Shown here: piece by piece, positions 8,020 through 15,140 of the stretch
Numbering within the stretch: the first letter of the stretch is position 1
Layout of the letters: every line of letters begins with the position of its first letter
Assembly (NCBI GenBank): GCA_021735445.1
Contig: JAIPHA010000013.1
Span: 1 to 38,051, forward strand
DNA: 38,051 bases
From: Candidatus Omnitrophota bacterium
GTDB taxonomy: Bacteria > Omnitrophota > Gorgyraeia > Duberdicusellales > 4484-171
Reading direction: 5' to 3'
Translations under genes and position numbers: made by a program
Notes under the pieces: generated by a model
Seen by the model: only the letters and a program-made list of their open reading frames with translations
The model's database searches: none
What the model was told of the DNA's origin: nothing

Positions 8020-8823
8020 TTAACTTCCTATTTTGAAGGAAGAAAAGATTTTTTCAAGAAGATGTTGAACCGAAAGGATTGTCAAGGCGCTTGTTTTGGG
8101 ATTCATTTTTGAAGAAGCGTTTTCAACCTCTATCTTTATTTTTGCCTCATCAGCTATAGCCTCTATTTTATGGATATTCCTTTTTATTTTTGGATTTAAT
8201 TTAATTACAACCTTAATCCCGTCAAACTTAGATGCAAGAAACAGAGTAGCAGCTACATTAATATTTTTGGGAAAGTGCCTTATCGCTTCGGTAACACTAC
8301 CTGAAAAGACAGTAACTGGTTTTGTTGTTTTGTTTGTATTAATTTTTTTATTCTTTAAATATTTGGTTCCGGCTAAACCAGCCGGAGGCTTAGAGGTCGT
8401 AAGAGTTAGTTTTCTTATATTTCCTTGAGCTAAAGCGGCGAGGCCGTCTATTCCGGATATTGCTCCGGAGGGGATATAGAGATTTATTTTTTTGGCCCGA
8501 ATTTCTTTCAGGATGTTTGGATTTTTTATCAAAGCCCCCACGCTTAAGATGATTAAGTCTTTTTTGAAATCCAAAGCATATTTTATCGCTTTTGAGGCGG
8601 CATCCTGAGAAGCGGCTTCTATTACCAAATCTACTTCTCTAACTAAATTTTTTATATTTTTTATTTTTGCTTTTTTTGAAAGCTTTTTATTAAGAGAAGC
8701 CGCAGCGGTTTTTCTTTTGTCAGCTAAAGCAGCCAGAACAAATTGACAGGATGCAGCCTTATTGATAGATAGAGCAACCCCCTCTCCAATCGCGCCACAG
8801 CCAACTATTCCTATTTTTTTCAT
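8020..8823 (-). CDS. nadX: L-aspartate dehydrogenase (NadX family)
   Basis: NadX oxidises L-aspartate with NAD(P)+ to iminoaspartate, which NadA can use for quinolinate; it replaces NadB. The 267-aa product opens with the Rossmann motif GCGAIG (residues 8-13) and has the family's middle segment GAISGIDGLAAL and the C-terminal NINVAATLFLA signature of the Asp_DH_C (DUF108) domain. The ORF track starts at a TTG at 8847; the ATG at 8823, 5 nt after AAAGGAG, is the better start. Neighbours are panC, folK and nadE, a cofactor cluster. nadA and nadC are not in the window, so de novo NAD synthesis is only inferred. Confidence 0.9.
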   Translation of the reverse strand: MKKIGIVGCGAIGEGVALSINKAASCQFVLAALADKRKTAAASLNKKLSKKAKIKNIKNLVREVDLVIEAASQDAASKAIKYALDFKKDLIILSVGALIKNPNILKEIRAKKINLYIPSGAISGIDGLAALAQGNIRKLTLTTSKPPAGLAGTKYLKNKKINTNKTTKPVTVFSGSVTEAIRHFPKNINVAATLFLASKFDGIKVVIKLNPKIKRNIHKIEAIADEAKIKIEVENASSKMNPKTSALTILSVQHLLEKIFSSFKIGS

Positions 8824-8828
8824 TTTTT

Positions 8829-8835
8829 CTCCTTT
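8829..8835 (-). promoter_or_regulatory. Ribosome binding site that decides the nadX start
   Basis: AAAGGAG on the minus strand lies 5 nt before the ATG at 8823 and inside the TTG-extended ORF, which rules in favour of the shorter protein. Confidence 0.75.
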
Positions 8836-8855
8836 GAATGCAAACAAATACCAAT

Positions 8856-8861
8856 ATTATA
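8856..8861 (-). promoter_or_regulatory. Possible -10 box before nadX
   Basis: A perfect TATAAT stands 32 nt before the nadX ATG, in the 48-bp gap after panC. No good -35 hexamer is found at 16-18 nt, so this is only a candidate secondary promoter for nadX-uvrA. Confidence 0.25.
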
Positions 8862-8871
8862 CAAATAAACG

Positions 8872-9720
8872 CTAATTTTTACTGACAATAATATTATCGA
8901 TAAGGCGAGTTTTACCAAAATAAACCGCAGCCCCAATGAAGGTTTTTCCTTCTATTGTTTTAATTTTCTCTAAATTTTTGGCGTTACGGATTTCGATATA
9001 ATCGATTTTTGCCGCTGGCTCTTTTGTTATTATTTTTTTCATTTCTTTAATTATTATTTTTGGGTTTTTTTCTTTGCCTTTTATCATTTTTTTTGCTTGG
9101 GTTAAAGCTCGATAAATAGCCCGGCTCTCCTTGCGTTCTTTTCTGCTAAGATAGGCGTTACGTGAACTTAAAGCTAATTTATCTTTTTCTCTTATAGTTG
9201 GCGCAATTTTTATTTTGGTAGCAAAGTTTAAATCTTTTGCTATTTTTTTAATAATCAGGGCTTGTTGATAGTCCTTTTGCCCAAAATAGGAAAGGTCAGG
9301 TTGAACTATATTAAAAAGCTTGGTAACTATTGTAGTTACTCCCTGAAAGTGACCGGGCCGGGACTTTCCGCATAATTTTTTGCTAATTTTTTTTTCCTGA
9401 ACAAAGGTAGAAAAGTCAGGAGTATATATTTTATCAGCTTGAGGATAAAATAAAAGGTTAACTTCGTGTTTTTTCAGCAATTGTTTATCTTTTTTAATAT
9501 TACGGGGGTATTTTTTAAAATCTTCAGAGGGGCCAAATTGTAAGGGATTTATAAATATGCTTACCACCAGGTAATCACTTTCTTTTTTTGCTTTGTCAAT
9601 CAAAGAAAGGTGCCCCTTGTGCAAGGCTCCCATAGTAGGGACAAAACCAACCGTTTTACCGTTTTTCCTGGATTCTCCTACTAATTTTTTTATTTTAGCG
9701 ATGCTTTTTGTGGTGATCAT
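8872..9720 (-). CDS. panC: Pantoate--beta-alanine ligase
   Basis: PanC joins D-pantoate and beta-alanine using ATP, the last step of pantothenate synthesis, in the cytoplasm. The 282-aa length is typical. The nucleotidyltransferase signature PTMGALHKGH (residues 28-37, with H34 and H37), the GQKDYQQALIIKK segment and the LSSRNAYLS motif (KMSKS equivalent) are intact. Its ATG overlaps the folK stop by 4 nt. panB, panD and panE are not present here. The aspartate-consuming nadX next door does not make beta-alanine, so its adjacency is thematic rather than sequential. Confidence 0.97.
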   Translation of the reverse strand: MITTKSIAKIKKLVGESRKNGKTVGFVPTMGALHKGHLSLIDKAKKESDYLVVSIFINPLQFGPSEDFKKYPRNIKKDKQLLKKHEVNLLFYPQADKIYTPDFSTFVQEKKISKKLCGKSRPGHFQGVTTIVTKLFNIVQPDLSYFGQKDYQQALIIKKIAKDLNFATKIKIAPTIREKDKLALSSRNAYLSRKERKESRAIYRALTQAKKMIKGKEKNPKIIIKEMKKIITKEPAAKIDYIEIRNAKNLEKIKTIEGKTFIGAAVYFGKTRLIDNIIVSKN

Positions 9721-10124
9721 TTTAGGTTTGGTTCGATTTCTAAGAGGAGTTTTTTAATGAAATCTCTAGTTTTTATCCCGGGATGAGGAACCGTTAGTTT
9801 ATTGGTTTTTATTTTCTGGTTGCCATATAATAATATATCCAAATCGATTAAGCGTGGCGCATTTTTAAAAGTATGTTTTCGCCCCAACTTTGCTTCTATT
9901 TCTCTTAATCTATCCAAAAGCTCTTCCGGGCCTAAACTCGTAGTTATTTTTACCACTCCGTTTAAATAATCCGGCCCGGGGGCCCGGTGCGGCTTTGTTT
10001 TAAGAAAAGAAGTTTTTTTTACTATCTTTGTATTTTCAATAGTGTTTATTTCTCTAATAGCTCTTGTTAAGTTTTTCCATCGGTCACCGAGGTTTGACCC
10101 TAAACCTATCAACACATCAGTCAT
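9717..10124 (-). CDS. folK: HPPK, 6-hydroxymethyl-7,8-dihydropterin pyrophosphokinase
   Basis: FolK transfers pyrophosphate from ATP to 6-hydroxymethyl-dihydropterin in folate synthesis. The 135-aa protein is somewhat short (E. coli 159) but complete: GLGSNLGDR at the N-terminus, FLKTKPHR in the middle, and PRLIDLDILLYG, which carries the two Mg2+-binding Asp residues. The ATG follows the nadE stop by one base and its own stop overlaps panC (ATGA), so nadE-folK-panC are translationally coupled. folP and folB are not in the window. Confidence 0.96.
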   Translation of the reverse strand: MTDVLIGLGSNLGDRWKNLTRAIREINTIENTKIVKKTSFLKTKPHRAPGPDYLNGVVKITTSLGPEELLDRLREIEAKLGRKHTFKNAPRLIDLDILLYGNQKIKTNKLTVPHPGIKTRDFIKKLLLEIEPNLK

Positions 10125-10125
10125 T

Positions 10126-11727
10126 TTAGCTGGTAAAGTTGTTTGTTATCGGCATTCGGCGGTCTTTGCCAAAAGCGCGTTCGCTGATTTTTATCCCAAT
10201 CGGAGCCTGTCTCCTTTTGTACTCAGAAGCATCTACCATTTTTATAATTTTTTTAACGATTTGTTCATCGAAGCCATTATCTATGATCTCCTGAAATCCC
10301 AAATTTTCTTCGATGTATAAGTGTAATATTTTATCTAAAAGCTCATATTCGGGTAAACTGTCTGTATCTTTTTGATTCGGCCTTAATTCTGCCGAAGGAG
10401 CTTTTTTGATTATTGATTCAGGTATTATTCTTTTTTTATCTTTTTGGTTTATAAAATGGGCCAATTGATAAACCGATGTTTTGTAGACATCCTTTAAAAC
10501 GCTAAAGCCGCCGGCCATGTCGCCATAGAGAGTGCAGTAACCGCAGGAAATTTCACTTTTATTTCCGGTGGTTATTACTAAATGGCCAAATTTATTAGAA
10601 AAAGCCATCAGTATATTTCCTCTAATTCTGGCTTGGAGATTTTCTTCGCTGCTGTCGGTGGGCAGGTTTTTAAAATAGGGTTTTAAATTTAGATTAAAAT
10701 TGTCAAAAATATTATCAATTCGTATTTTATAATATTTTATCTTAAGGTTTTTACAGAGCTTAATTGCGTCAGTTAAGCTTTCCGGAGAGGAGTAACGAGA
10801 AGGCATAATCAGGGCGTTTATTTTGTTTGAGCCAATAGCTTTTGCAACAATGGCTAAGGTCACTGCAGAATCCAGCCCGCCGCTTAAGCCTAGAATCGCT
10901 TTTTTAAAGTTATTTTTTATCATATAATCTTTCACTCCCAGAGAGAGGGCTGAATAGATGTTTTCAATTTTATTTGATTTTATTTTTATTGCCCTTTTTT
11001 TATACTTTTTTAGGTTAAAATAAAGTGTATCGGTCTGAAATTTTCCCGCCTGCTTTAACGGTTCCCCCTCCGGTGAGTAGATTAGGCTATTTCCGTCAAA
11101 AACTATTTCATCCTGGCCCCCGACAAGGTTAGAGTAAAAAATAAAGCTTTTTGTATTTTTAGCAAGAGAAGATAGGACTTTTTGCCTCTGTTTATTTTTT
11201 TTTATGCTAAATGGTGAAGCAGAAATGTTGATAATGAAATCAAGTTTTTTTTCTTTCAGTGTATTTAAGTGTTCTTTGACCCAAATATCCTGGCAGATGG
11301 TTAGGGTAAATTTTTTCTTATTGATTTCATAAATAGGCAGGGTGTCTCCTGGGAAAAAATACCTTTTTTCGTCAAAAACTCCATAATTGGGTAGATAGAT
11401 TTTATGGTAGATGTCAATTACCTCTCTATCCTGGATTATGGCGCAGCTGTTGTAGGTTTTGAGCCCATTTTTGTCAACAAAACCGATAAGTAAAGTGATG
11501 CCGGCGGTTTCTTTTTTTATTTTATTGAGAAATTTATAATTTTGTTTAATGAAATAATTTTTTAATAAAAGATCTTCAGGGGGGTATCCGGTTAAAGCCA
11601 GCTCGGGAAAAACTATAAAGTTTGCTTTGTTTTTCCTAGCTTTTTTAACCGTTTCGATAATTTTTTCAGAATTTCCTTTTAAATCGCCGACAGTTGAATT
11701 AATTTGAGCCAAAGCTATTTTTATCAT
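10126..11727 (-). CDS. nadE: Glutamine-dependent NAD+ synthetase
   Basis: NadE amidates nicotinate adenine dinucleotide to NAD+. The 533-aa protein fuses an N-terminal nitrilase-type glutaminase, with triad E42 (FPELALTGYPP), K109 and C145 (TICQDIWV), to a C-terminal ammonia-dependent synthetase whose ATP pyrophosphatase loop is SGGLDS (282-287). The CGYCTLYGDMAGGF and KAPSAELRP segments are typical of the synthetase. It can therefore use glutamine as nitrogen donor. It heads nadE-folK-panC-nadX and has its own promoter directly upstream, with no Shine-Dalgarno and only 8 nt between -10 and ATG. Confidence 0.98.
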   Translation of the reverse strand: MIKIALAQINSTVGDLKGNSEKIIETVKKARKNKANFIVFPELALTGYPPEDLLLKNYFIKQNYKFLNKIKKETAGITLLIGFVDKNGLKTYNSCAIIQDREVIDIYHKIYLPNYGVFDEKRYFFPGDTLPIYEINKKKFTLTICQDIWVKEHLNTLKEKKLDFIINISASPFSIKKNKQRQKVLSSLAKNTKSFIFYSNLVGGQDEIVFDGNSLIYSPEGEPLKQAGKFQTDTLYFNLKKYKKRAIKIKSNKIENIYSALSLGVKDYMIKNNFKKAILGLSGGLDSAVTLAIVAKAIGSNKINALIMPSRYSSPESLTDAIKLCKNLKIKYYKIRIDNIFDNFNLNLKPYFKNLPTDSSEENLQARIRGNILMAFSNKFGHLVITTGNKSEISCGYCTLYGDMAGGFSVLKDVYKTSVYQLAHFINQKDKKRIIPESIIKKAPSAELRPNQKDTDSLPEYELLDKILHLYIEENLGFQEIIDNGFDEQIVKKIIKMVDASEYKRRQAPIGIKISERAFGKDRRMPITNNFTS

Positions 11728-11735
11728 AATAGCTC

Positions 11736-11763
11736 ATTATACTTAAATTTATAGCTTATTCAA
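11736..11763 (-). promoter_or_regulatory. Promoter of nadE, probably leaderless
   Basis: The minus strand shows TTGAAT (11758-11763, overlapping the stop of the previous gene), a 16-nt spacer and a perfect TATAAT (11736-11741). Only 8 nt separate the -10 box from the nadE ATG, so transcription should begin at or next to the start codon. Confidence 0.55.
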
Positions 11764-12140
11764 GGATTGGATAGTTTATTAATTTGCCATCTTGAATCGA
11801 TCCATAAACCAACTACCTTTATTTTTGGGAAAGTATTTTTTAAAAATAAAACAGATTTTTTTATTTGTTGCAGATGTTGTTTAGGGCTGGTTGGATTTCC
11901 GGCGCAATCATGGTGGCCTGAAATAGCAATCAGGGTTGAACCGTGTTTGTCTATAGATAAATTTGTTCTTTTTATAATTGAATCGATTGTTTTAGTAGCG
12001 CTGCCTTCGGCGATTATTTTACAAGGGCCGGCTTCGGTTATTGCATCAACGTAACTTGTGTTGTACTCATCCTTTAGGTGCTTTATTATTGGTTCCTGAA
12101 TTCTTCCGTCCATGCAATGGATTGAGGTAGTAAATTTCAT
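11760..12140 (-). CDS. Small beta-carbonic-anhydrase-like protein
   Basis: This 126-aa protein has the zinc and catalytic dyad pattern of beta-carbonic anhydrases: C9-x-D11-x-R13 in HCMDGR and H76-x2-C79 in GHHDCAGNP. It is about half the length of usual enzymes and fits what I recall of the Pro_CA_2 putative carbonic anhydrase family. The intact Cys-Asp-Arg and His-Cys set suggests Zn2+ binding. Whether it hydrates CO2 is not established. The ATG overlaps the lgt stop (ATGA), and the nadE promoter overlaps its own stop. No signal peptide is present, so it is cytoplasmic. Confidence 0.72.
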   Translation of the reverse strand: MKFTTSIHCMDGRIQEPIIKHLKDEYNTSYVDAITEAGPCKIIAEGSATKTIDSIIKRTNLSIDKHGSTLIAISGHHDCAGNPTSPKQHLQQIKKSVLFLKNTFPKIKVVGLWIDSRWQINKLSNP

Positions 12141-12886
12141 TTTTGCCTATTTTTTTTATTTAAAATTATAGATGCTAAAAAAATCAATAATAATGATAGC
12201 CATTGTGAAGTTGAAAAAATAAGGAAAAATCCCCGCGGGTCACCGCGAAAAAATTCGATAATAAATCTAAAAACTCCATAGATTAAAAGATAATAACCGG
12301 TAAGCTTGCCGGGGCTCTTTGCTTTATTGCGAATCTTAAAGAGAAATATAAACAATATAAATAAAAAAACCGCCGAGATTATTTGGGTCGGGATTACCTT
12401 AGCGCCCCAGGATCCAGCTGGTGAATTGGGAGGAAATTTGATTCCTAAAAAGGATTGAGCCGGTAAGCCGTAGCAGCAGCCATAGAAAAAACAACCGATT
12501 CTGCCAAAACCATGAGCTAAAGGAATAGCCAATGCAAAAATGTCGGTAATTTTTAAAAAATTAATTTTATGCTTTTTCGATAAGATAAAAACGGATAATA
12601 TTCCAAAAATTATTCCGCCATAAAAAACAAACCCACTTCGGCTAAATATAATATTTAAAGGTTCGTTTAGAAAGTATTGCCAGTTTATGATTATGTATAC
12701 AATTCGCGCTCCGATAAAACCGGCAATTAATGTCTGAAAAAATATATTTGAAAACTGCTGCTTATCAATTCCTGATTCTTTAGCTCTTTTTTGCGAAACA
12801 AGGTATCCGAATAATACTCCTAAGAATATAAAGAATCCGTAGGTGTAAATTGTTACCGGGCCGATTTTAAAAAGGATAGGATGCAT
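12137..12886 (-). CDS. lgt: Prolipoprotein diacylglyceryl transferase
   Basis: Lgt transfers diacylglycerol from phosphatidylglycerol to the lipobox Cys of prolipoproteins in the inner membrane, the first lipoprotein maturation step. The 249-aa protein has about seven hydrophobic segments and the Lgt signature HGFGRIGCFFYGCCYG (125-140), which includes the conserved GRIG arginine. The C-terminal GVFRFIIEFFRGDPRG motif is also standard. The signature region is Cys-rich where E. coli has Asn and Gly, as in several Gram-positive homologues. The ATG has no clear Shine-Dalgarno and lies after a repeat-containing spacer following dtd. Confidence 0.96.
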   Translation of the reverse strand: MHPILFKIGPVTIYTYGFFIFLGVLFGYLVSQKRAKESGIDKQQFSNIFFQTLIAGFIGARIVYIIINWQYFLNEPLNIIFSRSGFVFYGGIIFGILSVFILSKKHKINFLKITDIFALAIPLAHGFGRIGCFFYGCCYGLPAQSFLGIKFPPNSPAGSWGAKVIPTQIISAVFLFILFIFLFKIRNKAKSPGKLTGYYLLIYGVFRFIIEFFRGDPRGFFLIFSTSQWLSLLLIFLASIILNKKNRQK

Positions 12887-12892
12887 AAGTAA

Positions 12893-12967
12893 GTTGTATG
12901 TTGTAGGTCACATGCTAGAAAATATTTTTCAATAAAACTTGTGAGATGTGACTGATGACTTGGTTCA
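12893..12967. repeat. Intergenic heptamer repeat with inverted arms (dtd-lgt spacer)
   Basis: The spacer reads in 7-base units: GTTGTAT GTTGTAG GTCACAT on the left, TGTGAGA TGTGACT GATGACT TGGTTCA on the right. GTCACAT (12907-12913) and ATGTGAC (12946-12952) can pair. The last unit overlaps the dtd stop codon. The same design recurs at four other spacers in the window. Confidence 0.5.
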
Positions 12968-13399
12968 TATTATAAGGTTTATGTTTACCGGGCCGTCCAG
13001 CTCGAGATTTATATCCATATCAGCGCCAAATACCCCTGATTGAACATTTACTTCATTTTGCAGTAAAACTATTAATTTAGCAAACATTTTTTTTGCGGCA
13101 TCAGGCGGCATTGCTTTCTCAAAAGAAGGCCGCCTCCCCTTTTTAGTTGAAGCGCAAAGGGTAAAGCTGGGAATACAAAGTATTGAATAGCCTTTTTCTT
13201 CAACCGATTGCGAAATCTTTCCGGAATTGTCGGCAAAAAGACGCGTGTTGACAACTTTTTGAGAAGCAGCTGTAAGGGTTGACTCGGTGTCGCCAGATTC
13301 AATACCAACAAATACCGCTAACCCTTTTTCGATAGCAGCCTTAACCTTTCCTTCTACCTTAACAGACCCTTTATTTATCCTACTAATTAATATTTTCAT
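12965..13399 (-). CDS. dtd: D-aminoacyl-tRNA deacylase (DTD), divergent motifs
   Basis: DTD removes D-amino acids (and glycine from tRNA-Ala) from mischarged tRNA. The 144-aa length, the KKGRRPSF segment and GVFGADMD identify the family. The two chiral-pocket motifs differ from what I know: SQFTL is PSFTL, and NDGPVT is LDGPVN, so the conserved Ser-Gln and the Asn and Thr are replaced while the cross-subunit Gly-Pro is kept. It may be a variant with altered specificity. The gene stands alone after a 140-bp inverted-repeat element; the start ATG has no clear Shine-Dalgarno. It is followed by lgt after a repeat spacer. Confidence 0.9.
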   Translation of the reverse strand: MKILISRINKGSVKVEGKVKAAIEKGLAVFVGIESGDTESTLTAASQKVVNTRLFADNSGKISQSVEEKGYSILCIPSFTLCASTKKGRRPSFEKAMPPDAAKKMFAKLIVLLQNEVNVQSGVFGADMDINLELDGPVNINLII

Positions 13400-13402
13400 T
13401 TT

Positions 13403-13434
13403 CGCTTAAAAGGGGACGCGCTTAAAAGGGGACG
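13403..13434. repeat. Two tandem copies of a 16-bp unit
   Basis: CGCTTAAAAGGGGACG occurs twice in direct succession (13403-13418 and 13419-13434), immediately before the dtd start. The second copy is the outer half of the 19-bp inverted repeat that follows. Confidence 0.85.
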
Positions 13435-13563
13435 TTTCCCTCTGTTATAAGTTACTGCAAATAAAGAAGTTATGAAACAGTGTTTTCCGCAAAATATCGG
13501 AAAATGCCAGTCTGTAAATCATTGAACAACAAGAGGTTGTAAACGAGGGAAACGTCCCCTTTT
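13424..13563. mobile_element. 140-bp MITE-like element with perfect 19-bp inverted repeats
   Basis: The ends AAAAGGGGACGTTTCCCTC (13424-13442) and its exact complement (13545-13563) enclose 102 bp. Inside are two smaller hairpins: TTTTCCG/CGGAAAA (13483-13504) and ACAAC/GTTGT. There is no ORF. The GGGGACG ends resemble non-autonomous elements that I associate with Y1/REP-type transposases, but no transposase is in the window. It lies wholly between dtd and the radical SAM gene and would be transcribed into the dtd leader. Confidence 0.65.
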
Positions 13564-13581
13564 GGGGCCCTCTTGGTTAGG

Positions 13582-13590
13582 ATTATAGCA
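13582..13590 (-). promoter_or_regulatory. Extended -10 promoter for dtd inside a palindrome
   Basis: The minus strand has TGCTATAAT, a perfect extended -10, within the inverted repeat 13582-13591/13604-13613 (10-bp stem, 12-nt loop). The plus strand carries the same box at 13605-13613. No good -35 is seen. The stem also stands just after the radical SAM stop codon, so a weak terminator is the alternative. Confidence 0.35.
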
Positions 13591-13615
13591 TGTTTAGCTG
13601 AAAATGCTATAATTG

Positions 13616-14530
13616 TTAGCCGACTAGCTCTCCTTGCCAAATATCTTGTTTTTCTAGTTTTTTATCCAGCTCCTGTAATACTTTGCTTTTTTGGTTTAAC
13701 CATTTTGGGGCGATTAGTTGGCTTGGGTTTGCATCAGAGACTAAGCGCAGAATCACAAGATTTTTGGGAATAAGTTTTAAGAAATCTATCAAGATATCCA
13801 GATATTGGCTTTTGCTGAGGAGTTGGATTTGTCCTTTTTTGTATTGCTTTGCTAGTGTTGTATCTTTTACAAGGTGTAAGCAATGAATCTTTAGGCCCCA
13901 AAGAGGCATTTGAGCTAAAGTGCTAGCAGTTTCAAGCATATCCTGTTTTGATTCTCCGGGAAGGCCTAAGATAATATGAGCTGCCGGGTGGATGTTTTCA
14001 TATCGCTTTGTTAATTCCAGGGCATCTTTAAAAGCTTTAAAGTTGTGTTTGCGGTTGATTTTTTCTAAAGTTTTATCATGAACCGACTGCAGGCCATATT
14101 CGATATAAACCTTATAATCTTTAGAGAATTTATCTAATAAATCTAGTTTATCTTTGTTGATACAATCCGGGCGGGTTGAGACTGAAATTCCGACTATATT
14201 CTCAAAACCTTTGATCTGATTATATTTTTTCTCCAAAGTTTGAATGTCGGCATAAGTATTGGTAAAACTCTGGAAATAGGCAATGAATTTTTTTGCCTTG
14301 TAACGTTGGCGGGCAAACTGGATAGATTCGGCTATTTGTTGTTTGATTGGTTTTCTTTTGCTTTCTGTGTAGCGGCTGAAGGCCTTGTTGTTACAGAAGG
14401 CGCAGCCCTGGCTGCTTAGTTTACCATCAAGGTTTGGGCAGTTAAAGCCGGCGTCTAAGCTCAGACGGTGCACTCTTACCCCAAAGGTTTTGCGTAAATA
14501 CTGGTTGTAGGAATAGTAATGCTTTTTCAT
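13616..14530 (-). CDS. TIGR01212-family radical SAM protein (YhcC-like)
   Basis: This 304-aa radical SAM protein has the family's cluster motif C31-x11-C43-x2-C46 (CPNLDG then GCAFC) instead of the usual CxxxCxxC, as in E. coli YhcC. GISVSTRPD and the YIEYGLQS strand segment are also typical of the SAM-binding barrel, as is HIILGLPGE. Function is not settled; the family is widespread and often linked to RNA modification by neighbourhood. Here it lies after queH, a queuosine enzyme, across a repeat spacer, so a tRNA-modification link is an inference only. There is no clear Shine-Dalgarno. Confidence 0.93.
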   Translation of the reverse strand: MKKHYYSYNQYLRKTFGVRVHRLSLDAGFNCPNLDGKLSSQGCAFCNNKAFSRYTESKRKPIKQQIAESIQFARQRYKAKKFIAYFQSFTNTYADIQTLEKKYNQIKGFENIVGISVSTRPDCINKDKLDLLDKFSKDYKVYIEYGLQSVHDKTLEKINRKHNFKAFKDALELTKRYENIHPAAHIILGLPGESKQDMLETASTLAQMPLWGLKIHCLHLVKDTTLAKQYKKGQIQLLSKSQYLDILIDFLKLIPKNLVILRLVSDANPSQLIAPKWLNQKSKVLQELDKKLEKQDIWQGELVG

Positions 14531-14533
14531 ATT

Positions 14534-14610
14534 TAGATTGGAGATTACAGATTGGAGTTTAGCAGATATATCTTATTATCTCCAATCTCTCATCTCCCAT
14601 CTGCTATCTG
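14534..14610. repeat. Intergenic heptamer repeat, copy 1 of a dispersed pair
   Basis: The left arm reads AGATTGG AGATTAC AGATTGG AGTTTAG CAGATAT and the right arm TATCTCC AATCTCT CATCTCC CATCTGC TATCTGT, all in 7-base register. AGATTGGAGAT (14535-14545) pairs perfectly with ATCTCCAATCT (14578-14588). The first 56 bases match 18073-18128 with 4 mismatches. The right arm runs into queH and supplies its TAG stop. Confidence 0.8.
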
Positions 14611-15137
14611 TCCTGCAGGCTATAAGCGCAGCCGCAGTAGTTTTGGCGGTAAAGATTTAATTTTTTACTTATCTCCAGCGCCTTTTTAAAACCATCTTTC
14701 TTTTTAAAATCTATTTCTAAGAAGTTGTCTTCTGCGAGGTTTTTGCCGATTTTAAAGATTGTTTGGCTTTGTTTATGGGGGCTGATGGTTAAGGTGGTAG
14801 TAAAGTAGTCGAGATTGTTGTCTTTTGCTTTTTTATACGTTTCTCCAAGCCTCAACTGAAAGCAGGCATCGCAGCGCCTGCCTCCCTCTTTTTCATCTTT
14901 AAAAATTGCGCAGTTTTTTTTCCACCGGCTGAGATCGTAACCAGAGCTAAGAAGTTCTATTTTATAAAATTTAGCTATTTTTTGGGCTGCTTGTTTTCTC
15001 AAACAGTATTCTTTATAAGGATAGATATTAGGATTATAAAAATACCCTGATACCAGGTAGCCTTTCGACTGTAATGCTTCAATTGCATGGCTGGCGCAAA
15101 CTCCGCAGCAGATATGGAGTAAAACTTTATTTTTCAT
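14604..15137 (-). CDS. queH: QueH, epoxyqueuosine reductase
   Basis: QueH (formerly DUF208) reduces epoxyqueuosine to queuosine in the tRNA wobble position, replacing cobalamin-dependent QueG. The 177-aa protein has the N-terminal CC pair in HICCGVCASH, the FYNPNIYPYKEY segment, RRCDACFQLRL, and a late YCGC, the Cys set that binds the [4Fe-4S] cluster and a second iron. Only 3 nt separate it from the deacetylase gene upstream. The last codons and the TAG stop lie inside a heptamer repeat. Other queuosine genes (tgt, queA) are outside the window. Confidence 0.95.
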   Translation of the reverse strand: MKNKVLLHICCGVCASHAIEALQSKGYLVSGYFYNPNIYPYKEYCLRKQAAQKIAKFYKIELLSSGYDLSRWKKNCAIFKDEKEGGRRCDACFQLRLGETYKKAKDNNLDYFTTTLTISPHKQSQTIFKIGKNLAEDNFLEIDFKKKDGFKKALEISKKLNLYRQNYCGCAYSLQDR

Positions 15138-15140
15138 AAA

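Noticed and set aside
8824-8847. TTG start for nadX
   Set aside because: It would include the Shine-Dalgarno AAAGGAG in the coding region.
12887-12960. Promoter of lgt in the repeat spacer
   Set aside because: A TTGAAA is present but no -10 hexamer follows at 16-18 nt.
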